Source: Ruegeria sp. 6PALISEP08 (GTDB lineage: Bacteria > Pseudomonadota > Alphaproteobacteria > Rhodobacterales > Rhodobacteraceae). Taken from it: a DNA stretch of 64,000 nt. The notes below the pieces were generated by a model that was not told where the DNA came from, made no database searches, and saw nothing but the letters and a program-made list of their open reading frames with translations. The DNA is taken from positions 1-64,000 of the forward strand of contig NZ_LGXZ01000001.1 in assembly GCF_001238295.1 (NCBI RefSeq). Direction: 5' to 3'. A program made the position numbers and the translations under genes. This document shows positions 45,643-55,480 of this stretch, piece by piece. Each line of letters begins with the position of its first letter. The first letter of the stretch is position 1.

Positions 45643-45849
45643 CTACAACGGCTTCAATTCAGATGCCATTTGGCGTCCGTCGCGTCCGTCCTGCAACTCG
45701 TATGAGACTTTTTGGTTGTCTGCGAGTCCGGTGAGGCCGGACCGTTCTACGGCCGAGATATGAACAAACACATCTTTGCCCCCTTCATCAGGGGCAATAA
45801 ATCCATAGCCTTTGGTGGTATTGAACCATTTCACGGTGCCGGTTGGCAT
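45643..45849 (-). CDS. Cold-shock-domain protein (CspA family)
   Basis: This is a 68-residue OB-fold RNA-binding protein with both nucleic-acid motifs, KGYGFIAPDEGG (RNP1) and DVFVHISAVE (RNP2). The protein begins MPTGTVKWFNTTKG, typical of the family. Cold-shock proteins are single-stranded RNA chaperones. The upstream gap of about 210 bp would hold a long 5' leader, common for such genes. A TGACGGCC / GGCCGTCA hairpin (45582–45604) follows the gene but lacks a T-tract. Confidence 0.95.
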   Translation of the reverse strand: MPTGTVKWFNTTKGYGFIAPDEGGKDVFVHISAVERSGLTGLADNQKVSYELQDGRDGRQMASELKPL

Positions 45850-46063
45850 GTCCCGTGTCTCCTTCTACTTACGCATTGTCCCACAAATTGGTGGGGGCTG
45901 TGGTCGGCGTCATCGTAAATCCCACTGTTTCGCGATTGCAGAACAGTCCAATTTACATGTTTCGCCTTTTTCAACATTGCACGGTGAAGTAAAAAATCAA
46001 GAATAACTGCCAAAAACAGGCGTGATTGCCTAAAATGAAAGCACGAGCAGGAGTACCACAGTG

Positions 46064-46381
46064 ATGAAACTTTATGGCTTGAAGGCTTGCGATACCTGTC
46101 GCAAGGCATTGAAATCTTTGCCAGATGCGGAATTTCTTGATGTTCGGAAAGACGGTGTGCCGGATTCTGTTCTGTCGCAAGGTTTTGCCGAATTCGGCAA
46201 TGCTCTGCTCAATACAAGATCAACAACGTGGCGTGGGCTAGATGAAGGCCAGCGCGCAAAAGCACCACTGGAGCTTTTGAAAGAACACCCGACCCTGATG
46301 AAACGCCCCTTGATTGAGGATAACGGTAAGCTGCTGTTGGGATGGACCGCTGAAACCCGGGCGCAGCTTGGTGTTTCCTGA
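46064..46381 (+). CDS. ArsC/Spx-family (YffB-like) protein
   Basis: The 105-residue protein has a thioredoxin-like fold. It begins MKLYGLKACDTCRKAL with the Cys-x-x-Cys of this group, and the C-terminal half contains LIEDNGKLLLGWTAE. YffB-like proteins resemble arsenate reductase, but most have no proven arsenate activity. GTG one codon earlier (46061) is an alternative start. The Arg triad of true ArsC is not clear, so the name YffB-like is safer. Confidence 0.85.
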   Translation: MKLYGLKACDTCRKALKSLPDAEFLDVRKDGVPDSVLSQGFAEFGNALLNTRSTTWRGLDEGQRAKAPLELLKEHPTLMKRPLIEDNGKLLLGWTAETRAQLGVS

Positions 46382-46422
46382 ATGGGTGCTTATCTGCCCA
46401 AGATCAAAAGTGAGGATTTTCT

Positions 46423-46791
46423 ATGCGTAATGCCGCAATGACTTTGGGCGTTATTGCCGGACTGATCGGTATGATCGTCGGGTTTTTCGGATATGCCAAA
46501 GTGGTCGTTGTCGACCATGTCGGCGAAATTGACGGGGTTCTGAGCCAAGTCGATAACCCCGGCCTGATCCAGGCCCTTTCGATTATCGCGCCTTTGCTGG
46601 CAATTGCCGGAGGGGCGATGGCACCTGCGCGAGCTCTGATCGGCGGGGTTTTGCTGCTGATTTCAGCCGGTGCGATGTACTATGCGTTTGGGTTTGGCGT
46701 CTTCACCATGTTCCCGATCGCCTTTGCCGGTGTGGCCGGCGTGCTTGGGCTGGCGGCAGGAAAACCGGACCAGCCCAAAGCGCATTTCTAG
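46423..46791 (+). CDS. Membrane protein of unknown function
   Basis: The 122-residue protein has about four helices (TLGVIAGLIGMIVGFFGY, ALSIIAPLLAIAGGAMAPA, ALIGGVLLLISAGAMYYAF, GVFTMFPIAFAGVAGVLGLA). No family is recognised with certainty. It follows the YffB-like gene by 41 bp, so the two may be co-transcribed, and it stops 1 bp from the end of the convergent bufferin-type operon. Confidence 0.75.
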   Translation: MRNAAMTLGVIAGLIGMIVGFFGYAKVVVVDHVGEIDGVLSQVDNPGLIQALSIIAPLLAIAGGAMAPARALIGGVLLLISAGAMYYAFGFGVFTMFPIAFAGVAGVLGLAAGKPDQPKAHF

Positions 46792-46792
46792 A

Positions 46793-47311
46793 TCATTTCA
46801 GGCGCAGGATACGGTCCAGCGAGAGCGGGCCTGCGCCGTTGATCACAATGACCAGCATCAGGAAAGTCCACATCGTGCGCTGATCCAGGATGGAAGGCGC
46901 GGCGTCAAACAGGCTGCCAAGTTTCACGCCGTGGCCGGTGACGTCGACCAGCGTTTGCACCCAGATGAACCCAATCAATCCCAGCGCCGCCAGACGCGTG
47001 AACAAGCCAACCAGCAACAAGGCAGGCAGGACAAACTCGGCGACCGTTCCGAAGAAGATGACGATGCGCTGGAAGAATGTCATTTGGGACACGTCATATA
47101 AAACGGCCTCGGCCGCCTTGGGGAAGATCTGACCAAATGCACCAGCCGACGGTGAAAAGATCGAACCGTCGATCTTCAGCATGGCCGAGTTCCAGTAGTA
47201 AACCAGCAGAACGGCAATGAAGACCAGCCGCGCAAGTGTTGGAGTCAACCAGTTGGACGCGTGGTCCACCTTCTCAAGAGCAGAATTGTGAATTGAGATC
47301 AGGGCAGTCAT
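46793..47311 (-). CDS. DoxX-family membrane protein of the bufferin operon
   Basis: The 172-residue protein has four to five helices (LARLVFIAVLLVYYWNSAML, VLPALLLVGLFTRLAALGLI, MWTFLMLVIVINGAGPLSL) in a DoxX pattern. In bufferin operons the DoxX gene (named bufD) is the usual last member and may help in redox or secretion of the peptide. Its start overlaps the bufC stop by 4 bp (ATGA), which supports a single operon. Role is inferred from context. Confidence 0.85.
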   Translation of the reverse strand: MTALISIHNSALEKVDHASNWLTPTLARLVFIAVLLVYYWNSAMLKIDGSIFSPSAGAFGQIFPKAAEAVLYDVSQMTFFQRIVIFFGTVAEFVLPALLLVGLFTRLAALGLIGFIWVQTLVDVTGHGVKLGSLFDAAPSILDQRTMWTFLMLVIVINGAGPLSLDRILRLK

Positions 47312-48069
47312 GTCTCCAGCCTTTCGATAGTCACAGAAGTTAATGCACCGCCCTGTAAAAGCAGTGCCAGAGTGGTTCCAAGGTCAAATTCCGGCTGTTC
47401 CGCAGCGGTTTTCTCGAATGCTTCGCCAATTGTGTCGCCATTTTTCATATGGGCGATCCAGTCGGCTCCACCAACGGGCAGCAGTTGGGGAATGGGGTCG
47501 AATTCCGGGCGTGTGATCAACACATCCTCAGCACGTGCATCCGGTTTCGGGGCATCAGCCTCGGTGTTGAAGCGCCAGATCGCGTGGACGGGCCAATCTG
47601 AGCGGATCACCTGCATGGCCGGGGCAAAGTGTAGCCGGGCTTGCATGACCTGCTCGGGATCTACAGCCAGCGCTTCCGCCGGAGCAGGTTGGCTGTCGGC
47701 GGCGTGGTAAGAATTGCGCAGTGCAAGTTCCAGCCGCGCGACATCCGGTAGGTAACCAATATGCGAAAGCTGCTGCATTCCAGCCAGGAAATCGGGAAAT
47801 GCTTCACCGTAGAACATCATCAGCGGCGATGACGGTGGATGCTGACGGAGGAATATCCCGGCCAGCCCGTCCATGTTCTGAGGCCCCAACAGCTTGGTGA
47901 TGACGGGAAACGCCTGATGCATGGCCTCAGTCAATGAGACGGCAACATTGTTGCGATAGACGCTGAACCGGCGACCGGCTGGTTGCGCCTCGGCATCCAG
48001 CAAACCCTCGGGTACGGGGGCCGAGGCATCCATCATGGCTGCGCGGAATTCGGACTGCGAAACGCTCAT
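47308..48069 (-). CDS. bufC: DUF2063 (HvfC/BufC) partner of the MNIO enzyme
   Basis: The 253-residue protein has an N-terminal DUF2063-type helical domain ([60 protein letters not shown]) and a C-terminal region with [19 protein letters not shown]. In bufferin and related systems the partner protein binds the precursor leader and works with the DUF692 enzyme. Start and stop overlap both neighbours by 4 bp. The ATG at 48069 starts [12 protein letters not shown]. Confidence 0.87.
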   Translation of the reverse strand: MSVSQSEFRAAMMDASAPVPEGLLDAEAQPAGRRFSVYRNNVAVSLTEAMHQAFPVITKLLGPQNMDGLAGIFLRQHPPSSPLMMFYGEAFPDFLAGMQQLSHIGYLPDVARLELALRNSYHAADSQPAPAEALAVDPEQVMQARLHFAPAMQVIRSDWPVHAIWRFNTEADAPKPDARAEDVLITRPEFDPIPQLLPVGGADWIAHMKNGDTIGEAFEKTAAEQPEFDLGTTLALLLQGGALTSVTIERLET

Positions 48070-48923
48070 GCCGGAATCCGCTCGAGTGCGGCCTGCGCAC
48101 GAACCGCTTCTTCCCGCAGAACGGGAAAATCGGGGACATCGGTGTCCCATTCGATCAGAACGGGTTTCGGTCCCGAACGCTCCAGCACATAATCCAACAA
48201 GGCCCAGACCGGATCGACGACTTCGCGCCCATGGCTGTCAATCAACAACGGATGGCCATGGTCGTCTTCGTCTTCATCATGGCCGCCAAGATGAATTTCG
48301 CCCACATTCTCAAGGGGGTAAGCGTCAATGTAACCCTGAGGTGAAAAGTCCAGATTGGTCGCTGAAACAAAGACGTTGTTCACGTCCAGCAGCAGACCAC
48401 AGCCGGTGCGTGTGGCGATCTCTCTCAGGAAATCGGGCTCTGACCATGTGCTTTCTTCAAAAGCCAGATAGCTGGAGGGGTTTTCCAACAGCATCTGCCG
48501 CCCAACAGTTTCCTGTACCTGATCGATATGTTCGCATACGCGCGTCAAAGTCGCGTCGGTATAGGGCAGGGGCAGCAGGTCGTTGTAGAAATGCGTGTCA
48601 TGGGTGGACCATGCCAGATGCTCGGAAAAGCTGGCAGGGTTCAGCCAACCGACCAGGTGTTTCAGCCGGGCCAGATGATCGGGGTCAAGGGGGCCTTCGC
48701 CGCCGATGGACAGGCCAACGCCGTGAACCGAGATCGGGAATTGTTCGGACAGGTGGCGCAGCTGCGCCAAGGGGCGCCCACCGTCGCCCATATAGTTTTC
48801 CGCATGGATTTCCAGCCATGCGACAGGCCTTGCGTGTTCGAGTATCTGAGCAAAATGTTGCGGTTTGTAGCCAACGCCCGGTGCTGCGGGCAGGCGGTTC
48901 GACCGGTGTGCATCATCCAACAT
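48066..48923 (-). CDS. bufB: DUF692 multinuclear non-heme iron oxygenase (BufB type)
   Basis: The 285-residue protein belongs to the MNIO (DUF692) family of RiPP-modifying oxygenases, which alter cysteines of precursor peptides. Likely iron ligands of its TIM-like barrel appear in order: [72 protein letters not shown] and [11 protein letters not shown]. Family work on bufferins shows the enzyme forms 5-thiooxazoles on precursor cysteines. It starts 73 bp after the precursor gene and overlaps bufC. Confidence 0.92.
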   Translation of the reverse strand: MLDDAHRSNRLPAAPGVGYKPQHFAQILEHARPVAWLEIHAENYMGDGGRPLAQLRHLSEQFPISVHGVGLSIGGEGPLDPDHLARLKHLVGWLNPASFSEHLAWSTHDTHFYNDLLPLPYTDATLTRVCEHIDQVQETVGRQMLLENPSSYLAFEESTWSEPDFLREIATRTGCGLLLDVNNVFVSATNLDFSPQGYIDAYPLENVGEIHLGGHDEDEDDHGHPLLIDSHGREVVDPVWALLDYVLERSGPKPVLIEWDTDVPDFPVLREEAVRAQAALERIPA

Positions 48924-48996
48924 GGGTCAGTTCCTTGATCACGAAAGGGAAAGGGCGGGCGATCTGGCCCGCCCCTCTGAATTCGTATGATCGACC

Positions 48997-49299
48997 TTAT
49001 GCCGGCAAATCGCGTTCCTGGGCTTCCAACGAACCTTTGCGCGGTGTGCCGTCTGCCTCTGCAGGCAGTTCGATGTCCGCGCAGGTGCCAGCGTCAACCA
49101 GGGTCCATGCGTTGCCCTGATAGTCAACGGTCGAGGTGCCCGCGCAGGTGGTGCCGGGGCCTGCGGCGCAGTCGTTCTGACCGGCCAGCGATACTCCATA
49201 GCATTTTTCTTTTGCCTGTGCGGTTGCAGTGGTTGCTGCGCCCGATACGGCGGCTGCGACTGCGGTTGCAATAACCAGGGACTTAGCTGTGTTCGACAT
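48997..49299 (-). CDS. bufA: Bufferin-type RiPP precursor (DUF2282)
   Basis: The 100-residue protein has a signal peptide (residues 1–28, [20 protein letters not shown], cleavage near AQA) and a short mature part with four cysteines at about 33, 44, 52 and 73 ([27 protein letters not shown]). This is the pattern of DUF2282 bufferin precursors, RiPPs that bind copper after oxidation of cysteines. GTG ATG begin the frame; the ATG at 49299 is preferred since GAGGAT lies 7–8 bases before it. It lies 221 bp after thrS on the same strand, so its own promoter is likely. Confidence 0.9.
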   Translation of the reverse strand: MSNTAKSLVIATAVAAAVSGAATTATAQAKEKCYGVSLAGQNDCAAGPGTTCAGTSTVDYQGNAWTLVDAGTCADIELPAEADGTPRKGSLEAQERDLPA

Positions 49300-49520
49300 C
49301 ACGGTAATCCTCTTGATGACTGGGTATGTCTGCTTGTGACACTGACAAAGGTAGTGGCTTGATGGCCAGAGTTGAATTCACGAGCCCGTGTCTCACAAGC
49401 ACGTCAGGGGGCGGCATGCCCTCTTGCAGCGTAATACATTGTTTTTGATGAAAAAAGGATGAAATGTTTCAATCTGGCCCCAAATCGGAGGCCAGATTTC
49501 CAGCGATATGCGGCCGAATG

Positions 49521-51479
49521 TTACAGCAGATCCGGTGGAGTGGCTGCCTGCGACAGCTCATTTGTTACAACGTCAAGCGGTTGAACATGTGTTTGTTTTT
49601 CACCCAGACGGCGGACACTTACAGTGCGGTCTTCGACTTCGCGGTGACCAACGGCCAGAATCACCGGCACTTTGCCGACCGAATGCTCGCGGACCTTGTA
49701 GTTGATCTTTTCATTGCGAGTGTCGGCCTCGGCACGCACACCTGAAGCGCGCAGGGTTTCAACAACCTCGGCAACATAGGCGTCGGCCTCGGACGTGATC
49801 GAGGCGACCACGACCTGACGCGGGGCGAGCCAGAAAGGCAGCTTGCCTGCGTGTTCTTCGATCAGGATACCGATAAAGCGTTCGAAAGATCCCAGTGTCG
49901 CGCGATGCAGCATAACGGGGCGGTGTTTACCGCCGTCAGCGCCGACATAGGTGGCGTCCAGACGCTCTGGCAGAACGAAATCGACCTGGTGCGTGCCGCA
50001 TTGCCAGTCACGACCAATTGCGTCGGTCAGGACAAACTCCAACTTGGGACCATAAAAGGCACCTTCACCGGGGTTGAGCTCTGGCTCGATCCCCGCAGCA
50101 CGTGTTGCACTGAGCAAAGCGGCTTCAGCTTTGTCCCAAACCTCGTCAGAGCCCGATCGTTTTTCAGGACGATCCGAGAATTTGACCGAGAAGTTTTCGA
50201 ATCCGAGGTCCTTGTAGATCTCGGACAGGAAGCGAATGAACTCGGCAGTCTCGGATTCGATCTGATCTTCGGTGCAGAAGATGTGACCATCATCCTGCGT
50301 GAAGCCGCGCACGCGCATGATACCGTGCAAGGCGCCTGACGGCTCATAACGGTTGCACGATCCGAATTCCGCCATTCGAAGAGGCAGATCGCGATAGGAT
50401 TTCAGACCTTGGTTGAAGATCTGCACGTGGCACGGACAGTTCATCGGCTTCAGGGCATTGATCGCCTTTTCGCGGGCATGTTCTTCGTCCACTTCGACGA
50501 TGAACATGTTTTCCTGATACTTGTCCCAGTGGCCTGAAGCCTCCCACAGTTTGCGGTCCACAACCTGCGGAGTGTTGACTTCGACATACCCGCCCTTGCG
50601 TTGCTGGCGGCGCATGTAGTCCTGCAATTGCGTGTAGATGGTCCAACCGTTGGGGTGCCAAAAGATCTGACCGGGGGCCTCTTCCTGCATGTGGAACAGG
50701 TCCATTTCGCGGCCCAGCTTGCGGTGGTCGCGTTTGGCGGCCTCTTCCAGCATATGCAGGTGAGCTTTGAGCTTTTCCTTGCCTGTGAAAGCCACGCCAT
50801 AGATGCGTTGCAGCATCGCGCGGTCACTGTCGCCGCGCCAATAGGCACCAGCAATGGACATCAGTTTGAACGCGTCGCCCGGCACCTGACCGGTGTGTTG
50901 CAGGTGCGGACCACGGCAAAGATCCTGCCAGTGGCCGTGCCAATACATGCGGAGCGGCTCGTCGCCCGGAATGGCTTCGATCAGCTCGACCTTATAGGGC
51001 TCGTTATTGGCCTCGTAAAACTCGATCGCGCGCTCACGGTCCCAGACCTCAGTGGTAACAGGATCGCGCTTGTTGATGATTTCCTTCATCTTTTTCTCGA
51101 TCAGGCCGAGGTCTTCGGGCGTGAACGGTTCCGCGCGGTCAAAGTCATAATACCAGCCGTTTTCGATCACGGGGCCGATCGTAACCTTGGTGGCGGGCCA
51201 GATTTCCTGAACGGCACGCGCCATGATGTGCGCCAGATCGTGACGGATCAGCTCATTGGCCTGCTCTTCATCTTTCATGGTGTGGATGGCGATCTGCGCA
51301 TCGGCTTCGATGGGCCATTGCAAGTCCCAATGCTGGCCGTCTACCGTGGCCGAGATGGCCTTTTTGGCCAGCGAGGTTGAGATATCGGCAGCCACCTGCG
51401 CGGGCGTGACGCCTGCGTCATAGATACGTGCATTGCCATCGGGAAAGGTGAGAGAGACGGATTGAGAATCCAGGGCCAT
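49521..51479 (-). CDS. thrS: Threonyl-tRNA synthetase
   Basis: ThrRS charges tRNA-Thr. The 652-residue protein has an N-terminal TGS domain ([19 protein letters not shown]), the editing domain with [16 protein letters not shown] and [11 protein letters not shown], the class II core ([39 protein letters not shown]) with zinc ligands, and an anticodon-binding tail. The ATG at 51479 starts [12 protein letters not shown]. It precedes the bufferin operon on the same strand. Confidence 0.97.
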   Translation of the reverse strand: MALDSQSVSLTFPDGNARIYDAGVTPAQVAADISTSLAKKAISATVDGQHWDLQWPIEADAQIAIHTMKDEEQANELIRHDLAHIMARAVQEIWPATKVTIGPVIENGWYYDFDRAEPFTPEDLGLIEKKMKEIINKRDPVTTEVWDRERAIEFYEANNEPYKVELIEAIPGDEPLRMYWHGHWQDLCRGPHLQHTGQVPGDAFKLMSIAGAYWRGDSDRAMLQRIYGVAFTGKEKLKAHLHMLEEAAKRDHRKLGREMDLFHMQEEAPGQIFWHPNGWTIYTQLQDYMRRQQRKGGYVEVNTPQVVDRKLWEASGHWDKYQENMFIVEVDEEHAREKAINALKPMNCPCHVQIFNQGLKSYRDLPLRMAEFGSCNRYEPSGALHGIMRVRGFTQDDGHIFCTEDQIESETAEFIRFLSEIYKDLGFENFSVKFSDRPEKRSGSDEVWDKAEAALLSATRAAGIEPELNPGEGAFYGPKLEFVLTDAIGRDWQCGTHQVDFVLPERLDATYVGADGGKHRPVMLHRATLGSFERFIGILIEEHAGKLPFWLAPRQVVVASITSEADAYVAEVVETLRASGVRAEADTRNEKINYKVREHSVGKVPVILAVGHREVEDRTVSVRRLGEKQTHVQPLDVVTNELSQAATPPDLL

Positions 51480-51694
51480 ATCGGCTCTCCTCGTCGGTTT
51501 GGCGCCCACTGAACGCCCGGTTGCGGGTTATGTGTGTTTGGCTGATTTGGCAGGTAGGGGTGCTGGTGTCAAGGGCGGGAGCGAGGGGCCAGCCCCTCGC
51601 GCACCCCGGGATATTTAGAGCCAGATGATGAAGGATCCGGGAATTGCACTTGGGCACGTGGCGTGCATGATGCTGCAAAAGGATAGAGGGTTTC

Positions 51695-52444
51695 ATGGCA
51701 GCGACAAGTTTTCTCGAGACGGCGCAGGGGCGGCGGCTGGCTTATCACAAGAGCGCAGGGACAGGACCGACCGTCGTTTTTCTGGGCGGGCTGAAGTCGG
51801 ATATGGAAGGCACCAAGGCCGTGCATCTGGAGGCCTGGGCGCAGGCGCGGGGGCAGGCGTTTTTGCGGTTCGATTACTCCGGGCACGGTGAAAGTTCGGG
51901 GGCATTTACCGATGGCTGCATCGGTGATTGGCATGAAGACACCGTCGCGGCGGTGACAGCGCTGACTGATGGGCCTTTGATCGTTGTGGGGTCGTCCATG
52001 GGAGGATGGCAGGCGTTGTTGCTGGCCAAGACGATGCGAGATCGAATTGCGGGCATGGTTACAATTGCTGCTGCGCCGGATTTTACCGAAGATGGTTATT
52101 GGGCGGCATTCAGCGATGAACAAAAGGCTGCGCTGGACAGCGTTGGTCATGTAGAACTGCCCTCTGACTACATGGAGCCCTATATCATCACCAAGCAAAT
52201 GATCGAGGACGGGCGGCAGCGATTGGTTCTGCGAGACCCGCTTCATCTGCCCTTTCCAGTGCGTTTCTTACAGGGAACGGCCGACACGGCGGTGTCCACG
52301 GAAACTGCTGTGCGGTTGCTGGATCACGCGACCGGGCCAGATATGCGCCTGTTGCTGGTCAAGGACGCAGACCACCGGTTCTCGGACGGGCCTTGTCTGA
52401 GGATGATCGAAGACGCGGTTTTAGACGTGTTGGGAGCGGTCTGA
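51695..52444 (+). CDS. Alpha/beta hydrolase (intact serine triad)
   Basis: The 249-residue protein has VVFLGGLKSDMEG, the nucleophile Ser in VVGSSMGGWQALL, an acid in GTADTAVSTE and the His in DADHRFSDGPC. The pattern resembles ABHD10/palmitoyl-thioesterase-like hydrolases, but the substrate is unknown. Its stop shares a base with the start of the next hydrolase gene (TGATG), so the two are probably translated together. Confidence 0.85.
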   Translation: MAATSFLETAQGRRLAYHKSAGTGPTVVFLGGLKSDMEGTKAVHLEAWAQARGQAFLRFDYSGHGESSGAFTDGCIGDWHEDTVAAVTALTDGPLIVVGSSMGGWQALLLAKTMRDRIAGMVTIAAAPDFTEDGYWAAFSDEQKAALDSVGHVELPSDYMEPYIITKQMIEDGRQRLVLRDPLHLPFPVRFLQGTADTAVSTETAVRLLDHATGPDMRLLLVKDADHRFSDGPCLRMIEDAVLDVLGAV

Positions 52445-53436
52445 TGCGGCGTTTTGGTTGGCTGCTTGGGCGGATTTTTCTGGCGCTGATCGTCGCCTGC
52501 GGCGTGATCTACTGGTTCGGACCTCGAGAGGAGGTCGATCTGCATCCAAGCTTTGATTCCCGTAAGTTTGGCGAAGGGGTGCAGGTCTATTTTGAAAGCA
52601 CCGAAGCCGCGTTCGACGATATTGTTCCAGGTGTCGAAAAGCGTGTGGTCTGGCGGGAGGGATTCAAGGAACAGCGCACGCCCTATTCCGTTCTGTACAT
52701 CCACGGCTTTTCAGCAAGTTCCGAGGAAATTCGACCCGTTCCAGATCTGGTGGCAGACGCGCTGGGGGCAAATCTTGTCTACACACGCTTGCAGGGCCAT
52801 GGCCGGGTTGGACCTGCGATGGCGGAAGGCACAGCCTCGGGCTGGATGCAGGACGCTGCCGAAGGCTTGGCTGCGGCGCGCGCGGTTGGGGACAAGGTGA
52901 TCGTGATTTCAACCTCGACCGGAGGGACGCTTGCCGCTGCTGCCGCGTTGGATGCCGATCTCAGCGCGGATGTCGTCGGCATGGTTTTTGTGTCTCCAAA
53001 CTTCGGCGTAAATACCGTCGCTGCGTGGGTGCCTTCCTTGCCTTGGGCGAGGCGTTGGTTGCCGATCCTGATGGGGCCAGAGCGTGACGTGTCAGGACCG
53101 GACCCTGAGAAAAACAAATACTGGTCAGCAGTTTACCCATGGGAAGCAGTCGTGCCGATGTCTGTTCTGGTGGATACGGTGTATGCGCTGGATTTTTCGC
53201 AGGCTTCGGTGCCGGCGTTGTTTTGGTTTTCGGACGATGATCAGGTCGTGCGCCCCGACAGAACACATAAGGTCGCCGAGGCCTGGCGCGCGCCCGCAAC
53301 GGTCGAGTTGGTCACGATGGGGTCCGGGGACGATCCCGCGTCACATGTCATTGCAGGACGGCTGATGTCACCGGGACAGACCGATGCCGCTGTTGCGGGT
53401 ATTCTAGAGTGGCTGAAACAGCTGGGCGTCGAGTGA
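52444..53436 (+). CDS. Membrane-anchored alpha/beta hydrolase
   Basis: The 330-residue protein begins with a hydrophobic anchor (MRRFGWLLGRIFLALIVACG VIYWF) and continues with a hydrolase fold: LYIHGFSASSEEIRPVPDL, LQGHGRVGPA, nucleophile Ser in VISTSTGGTLAAA and a late His in ASHVIAGRLMSP. A periplasmic or membrane-bound esterase/lipase-like role is likely; the substrate is unknown. The start overlaps the previous stop as TGATG. It is the second gene of a hydrolase-rich run. Confidence 0.84.
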   Translation: MRRFGWLLGRIFLALIVACGVIYWFGPREEVDLHPSFDSRKFGEGVQVYFESTEAAFDDIVPGVEKRVVWREGFKEQRTPYSVLYIHGFSASSEEIRPVPDLVADALGANLVYTRLQGHGRVGPAMAEGTASGWMQDAAEGLAAARAVGDKVIVISTSTGGTLAAAAALDADLSADVVGMVFVSPNFGVNTVAAWVPSLPWARRWLPILMGPERDVSGPDPEKNKYWSAVYPWEAVVPMSVLVDTVYALDFSQASVPALFWFSDDDQVVRPDRTHKVAEAWRAPATVELVTMGSGDDPASHVIAGRLMSPGQTDAAVAGILEWLKQLGVE

Positions 53437-53462
53437 AGCCCGAGCGGAGTTGAGGAGACGGA

Positions 53463-54095
53463 ATGAAAAAACCGGGGAGCATGTGGAGCCTGGAGACTTT
53501 GGGTCGCGTCCGCCTGTCCCGGCACTTTTTCATGCGTGACTTCCTTTATTCCGAGATTGGCAATTTCCACAAGAAACAGAATATCCCAGACAATCCGAAT
53601 CTGGCGATTGAGACAGGGTGCGCATTTTGCGAAACCCTGCTGGACCCATTGGAGGAAACCTTTGGTCGGATCGCTGTGCGATCAGGGTACAGGTCGCCGT
53701 CGTTAAACCAGTTCGGCAATGAAAATCGACTAAACTGCGCCCGCAATGACAACCCGCTGGAATGCCATATCTGGGATCGAGGCGAAGGCGATGCGCGGAT
53801 CGCCGGTGCGTCAATCGTCATCCCCTGGTTTGCGGATCAATACGCGCAGGGGCGCGACTGGCGTGATCTGGCGTGGTGGATGCACGATCATCTTGACTAT
53901 TCTGAGATCTGGTTCTTTCCGAAGCTCTGCGCGTTCAATCTTGTGTGGCGGCCCAAACCATTGCGCAGGATTGACAGCTATATCGCCCCGCGCGGATGCC
54001 TGTTGAAGCCTGGCGCGGAACCGGTTGAAAACAGATCCGAGCGACAACGCCGCTATAATGATTTTCCTGTGTTTCGGGCAATTGCCTATCCGTGA
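53463..54095 (+). CDS. Peptidase M15-like conserved protein
   Basis: The 210-residue protein has a peptidase M15-like pattern: LSRHFFMRDFLYSEIGNFH, IAVRSGYRSPSLNQFGN, CHIWDRGEGD and LDYSEIWFFP. In D-Ala-D-Ala peptidases a similar YRS and His/Asp/Glu set binds zinc; here CHIWD could supply a His, but the full ligand set is uncertain. The protein has no signal peptide. A sequestered or inactive form is possible. The ATG at 53463 follows GGAGACGG. Confidence 0.65.
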   Translation: MKKPGSMWSLETLGRVRLSRHFFMRDFLYSEIGNFHKKQNIPDNPNLAIETGCAFCETLLDPLEETFGRIAVRSGYRSPSLNQFGNENRLNCARNDNPLECHIWDRGEGDARIAGASIVIPWFADQYAQGRDWRDLAWWMHDHLDYSEIWFFPKLCAFNLVWRPKPLRRIDSYIAPRGCLLKPGAEPVENRSERQRRYNDFPVFRAIAYP

Positions 54096-54180
54096 AGTTT
54101 CCCTTGCCCGGTCGCGGCAAACCTACCATCCTGTCAGGAAAGAGAAGAGCTCGGATAGCCGAGAGGATGGAGGCCCCCGC

Positions 54181-54891
54181 GTGATCGAGCCGCTGGTGTT
54201 CTTGCCTGGATTTATGTGTGATGCCCGACTGTTTCGCCCGCAGGTCGAGCTGTTGTCCCGCACGCGGGCAGTGACGGTTGCGCCTGTATCCGGTGGCGAG
54301 CGGATTGAAGAAATCGCTTCGGGTCTGGTGGACCAACTGCCGCATCGTTTCGCGCTGGCCGGTCTGAATCTTGGGGGCGTCGTGGCACTGGAGTTGATCA
54401 GACGGGCACCGGAACGCGTTTCGCGCTTGTGTTTGATGGCTACTGACGCGCAGGCAGATACACCGCAAATAGCGGCCAGCAGGGAAGATCTGATCATTGC
54501 AGCTCAAGGCGGTCGGCTGGAAGAGGGGATGCGTAAACTTGTGGGGTCTGACGCTCTGGCACCGGGGCCGCAGCGTATTCCCATTCTAAACGATCTTCTG
54601 GCAATGGCTGAGGGGATGGGGGTCGAGACCTTTGTACGTCAGATGCGCGCTTTACAGCGCCGCTCCGACCAGCAAGCCGCTTTACGGAAGATCAAGGTGC
54701 CCACATTGGTACTGTGCGGTGCGCACGACACTCTGACGCCGGTCCGGCGGCATTCCTTCATGGCCGATCTGATCCCGGGCGCTGAACTGCATGTTATTGA
54801 AAACGCGGGGCATCTGTTGCCCATCGAGGCACCTGAAGCCGTAAACGAAGCTTTGCAAAACTGGCTCAACGCCCCGCAGCGTTTCGACTAG
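54181..54891 (+). CDS. Alpha/beta-hydrolase-fold protein with Asn at the nucleophile
   Basis: The 236-residue protein starts with GTG (VIEPLVFLPGFMCDARLF) and has the hydrolase fold. The usual GxSxGG elbow reads ALAGLNLGGVVALEL, so the nucleophile Ser is replaced by Asn (codon AAT), while the acid (CGAHDTLTP) and late His (ENAGHLLPIE) remain. It should lack normal serine-hydrolase activity. A longer frame reaches 54025 and overlaps the previous gene, but the GTG at 54181 is the first with a sensible N-terminus. Overlaps the convergent neighbour by 4 bp. Confidence 0.8.
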   Translation: MIEPLVFLPGFMCDARLFRPQVELLSRTRAVTVAPVSGGERIEEIASGLVDQLPHRFALAGLNLGGVVALELIRRAPERVSRLCLMATDAQADTPQIAASREDLIIAAQGGRLEEGMRKLVGSDALAPGPQRIPILNDLLAMAEGMGVETFVRQMRALQRRSDQQAALRKIKVPTLVLCGAHDTLTPVRRHSFMADLIPGAELHVIENAGHLLPIEAPEAVNEALQNWLNAPQRFD

Positions 54892-55475
54892 GGGTAAAGT
54901 GTCGCGCGTTCGTCTTTCGTGATAACCAGCGGTGTGACAACTGGCTCACCGGTTTCACTGTCGAAAAACGGTGTGTTCCTCCACCGCCCTGACAGGCGCG
55001 AACCTGCGACGCGGCGCAGTAGCCCAAAGGCCGCAAACCTTATTTTCTCATGTTTTTGCTTGCCGTTCGGCTGAGGGACAAACCCACGTGTCGTCACGGG
55101 TCCCAGAACCGAAATGTCACCTGTAAATCTGCGAACAATAAACCCGGCAAAGGGAAGATTTGGGCCAGGTGGAGTTGTTGCCAGCGGGGCATTGCAGCAA
55201 CTGGCGTACCATCGCAGCATCCCCTTGGGGCTAAGCCTCATGGTCGCAAGAAATTTTTTGCCTTTGGTGATCTTAATTTCATCCGGTGCCATCTGGAGTA
55301 TATCGACGGCTCCGGGCGCTGGGTCCGGTCGTTTGAAATACAGCTGCGCGGCCCGGCAATCGTGGCAGAAACACGCGACATGCGTCCCTTGCCGGACACC
55401 TCGGGCCGAAATGTTTCCCCGCAAGCTGCCGCACTGACAGGAAAAGGCGAGACCGCTATACGCAGGCTCGCTCAT
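54888..55475 (-). CDS. DUF6151-type zinc-binding protein (GFA-like)
   Basis: The 195-residue protein has a GFA/Mss4-like cysteine pattern: FSCQCGSLRGNI, ACFCHDCRAAQLYF and YASCCNAPLATTPPG. It fits the DUF6151 group, which is common in Rhodobacterales and of unknown function. It differs from the GFA protein at 12421 in length and in the last Cys pair (CC in place of CxxC). It overlaps the previous gene tail-to-tail and lies 5 bp before the end of phaZ in the direction of transcription. Confidence 0.82.
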   Translation of the reverse strand: MSEPAYSGLAFSCQCGSLRGNISARGVRQGTHVACFCHDCRAAQLYFKRPDPAPGAVDILQMAPDEIKITKGKKFLATMRLSPKGMLRWYASCCNAPLATTPPGPNLPFAGFIVRRFTGDISVLGPVTTRGFVPQPNGKQKHEKIRFAAFGLLRRVAGSRLSGRWRNTPFFDSETGEPVVTPLVITKDERATLYP

Positions 55476-55480
55476 GTTTT

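Noticed and set aside
49321-49470. ECF-sigma-type promoter before bufA.
   Set aside because: No pair of −35/−10 elements convincingly matches a known consensus on the minus strand.
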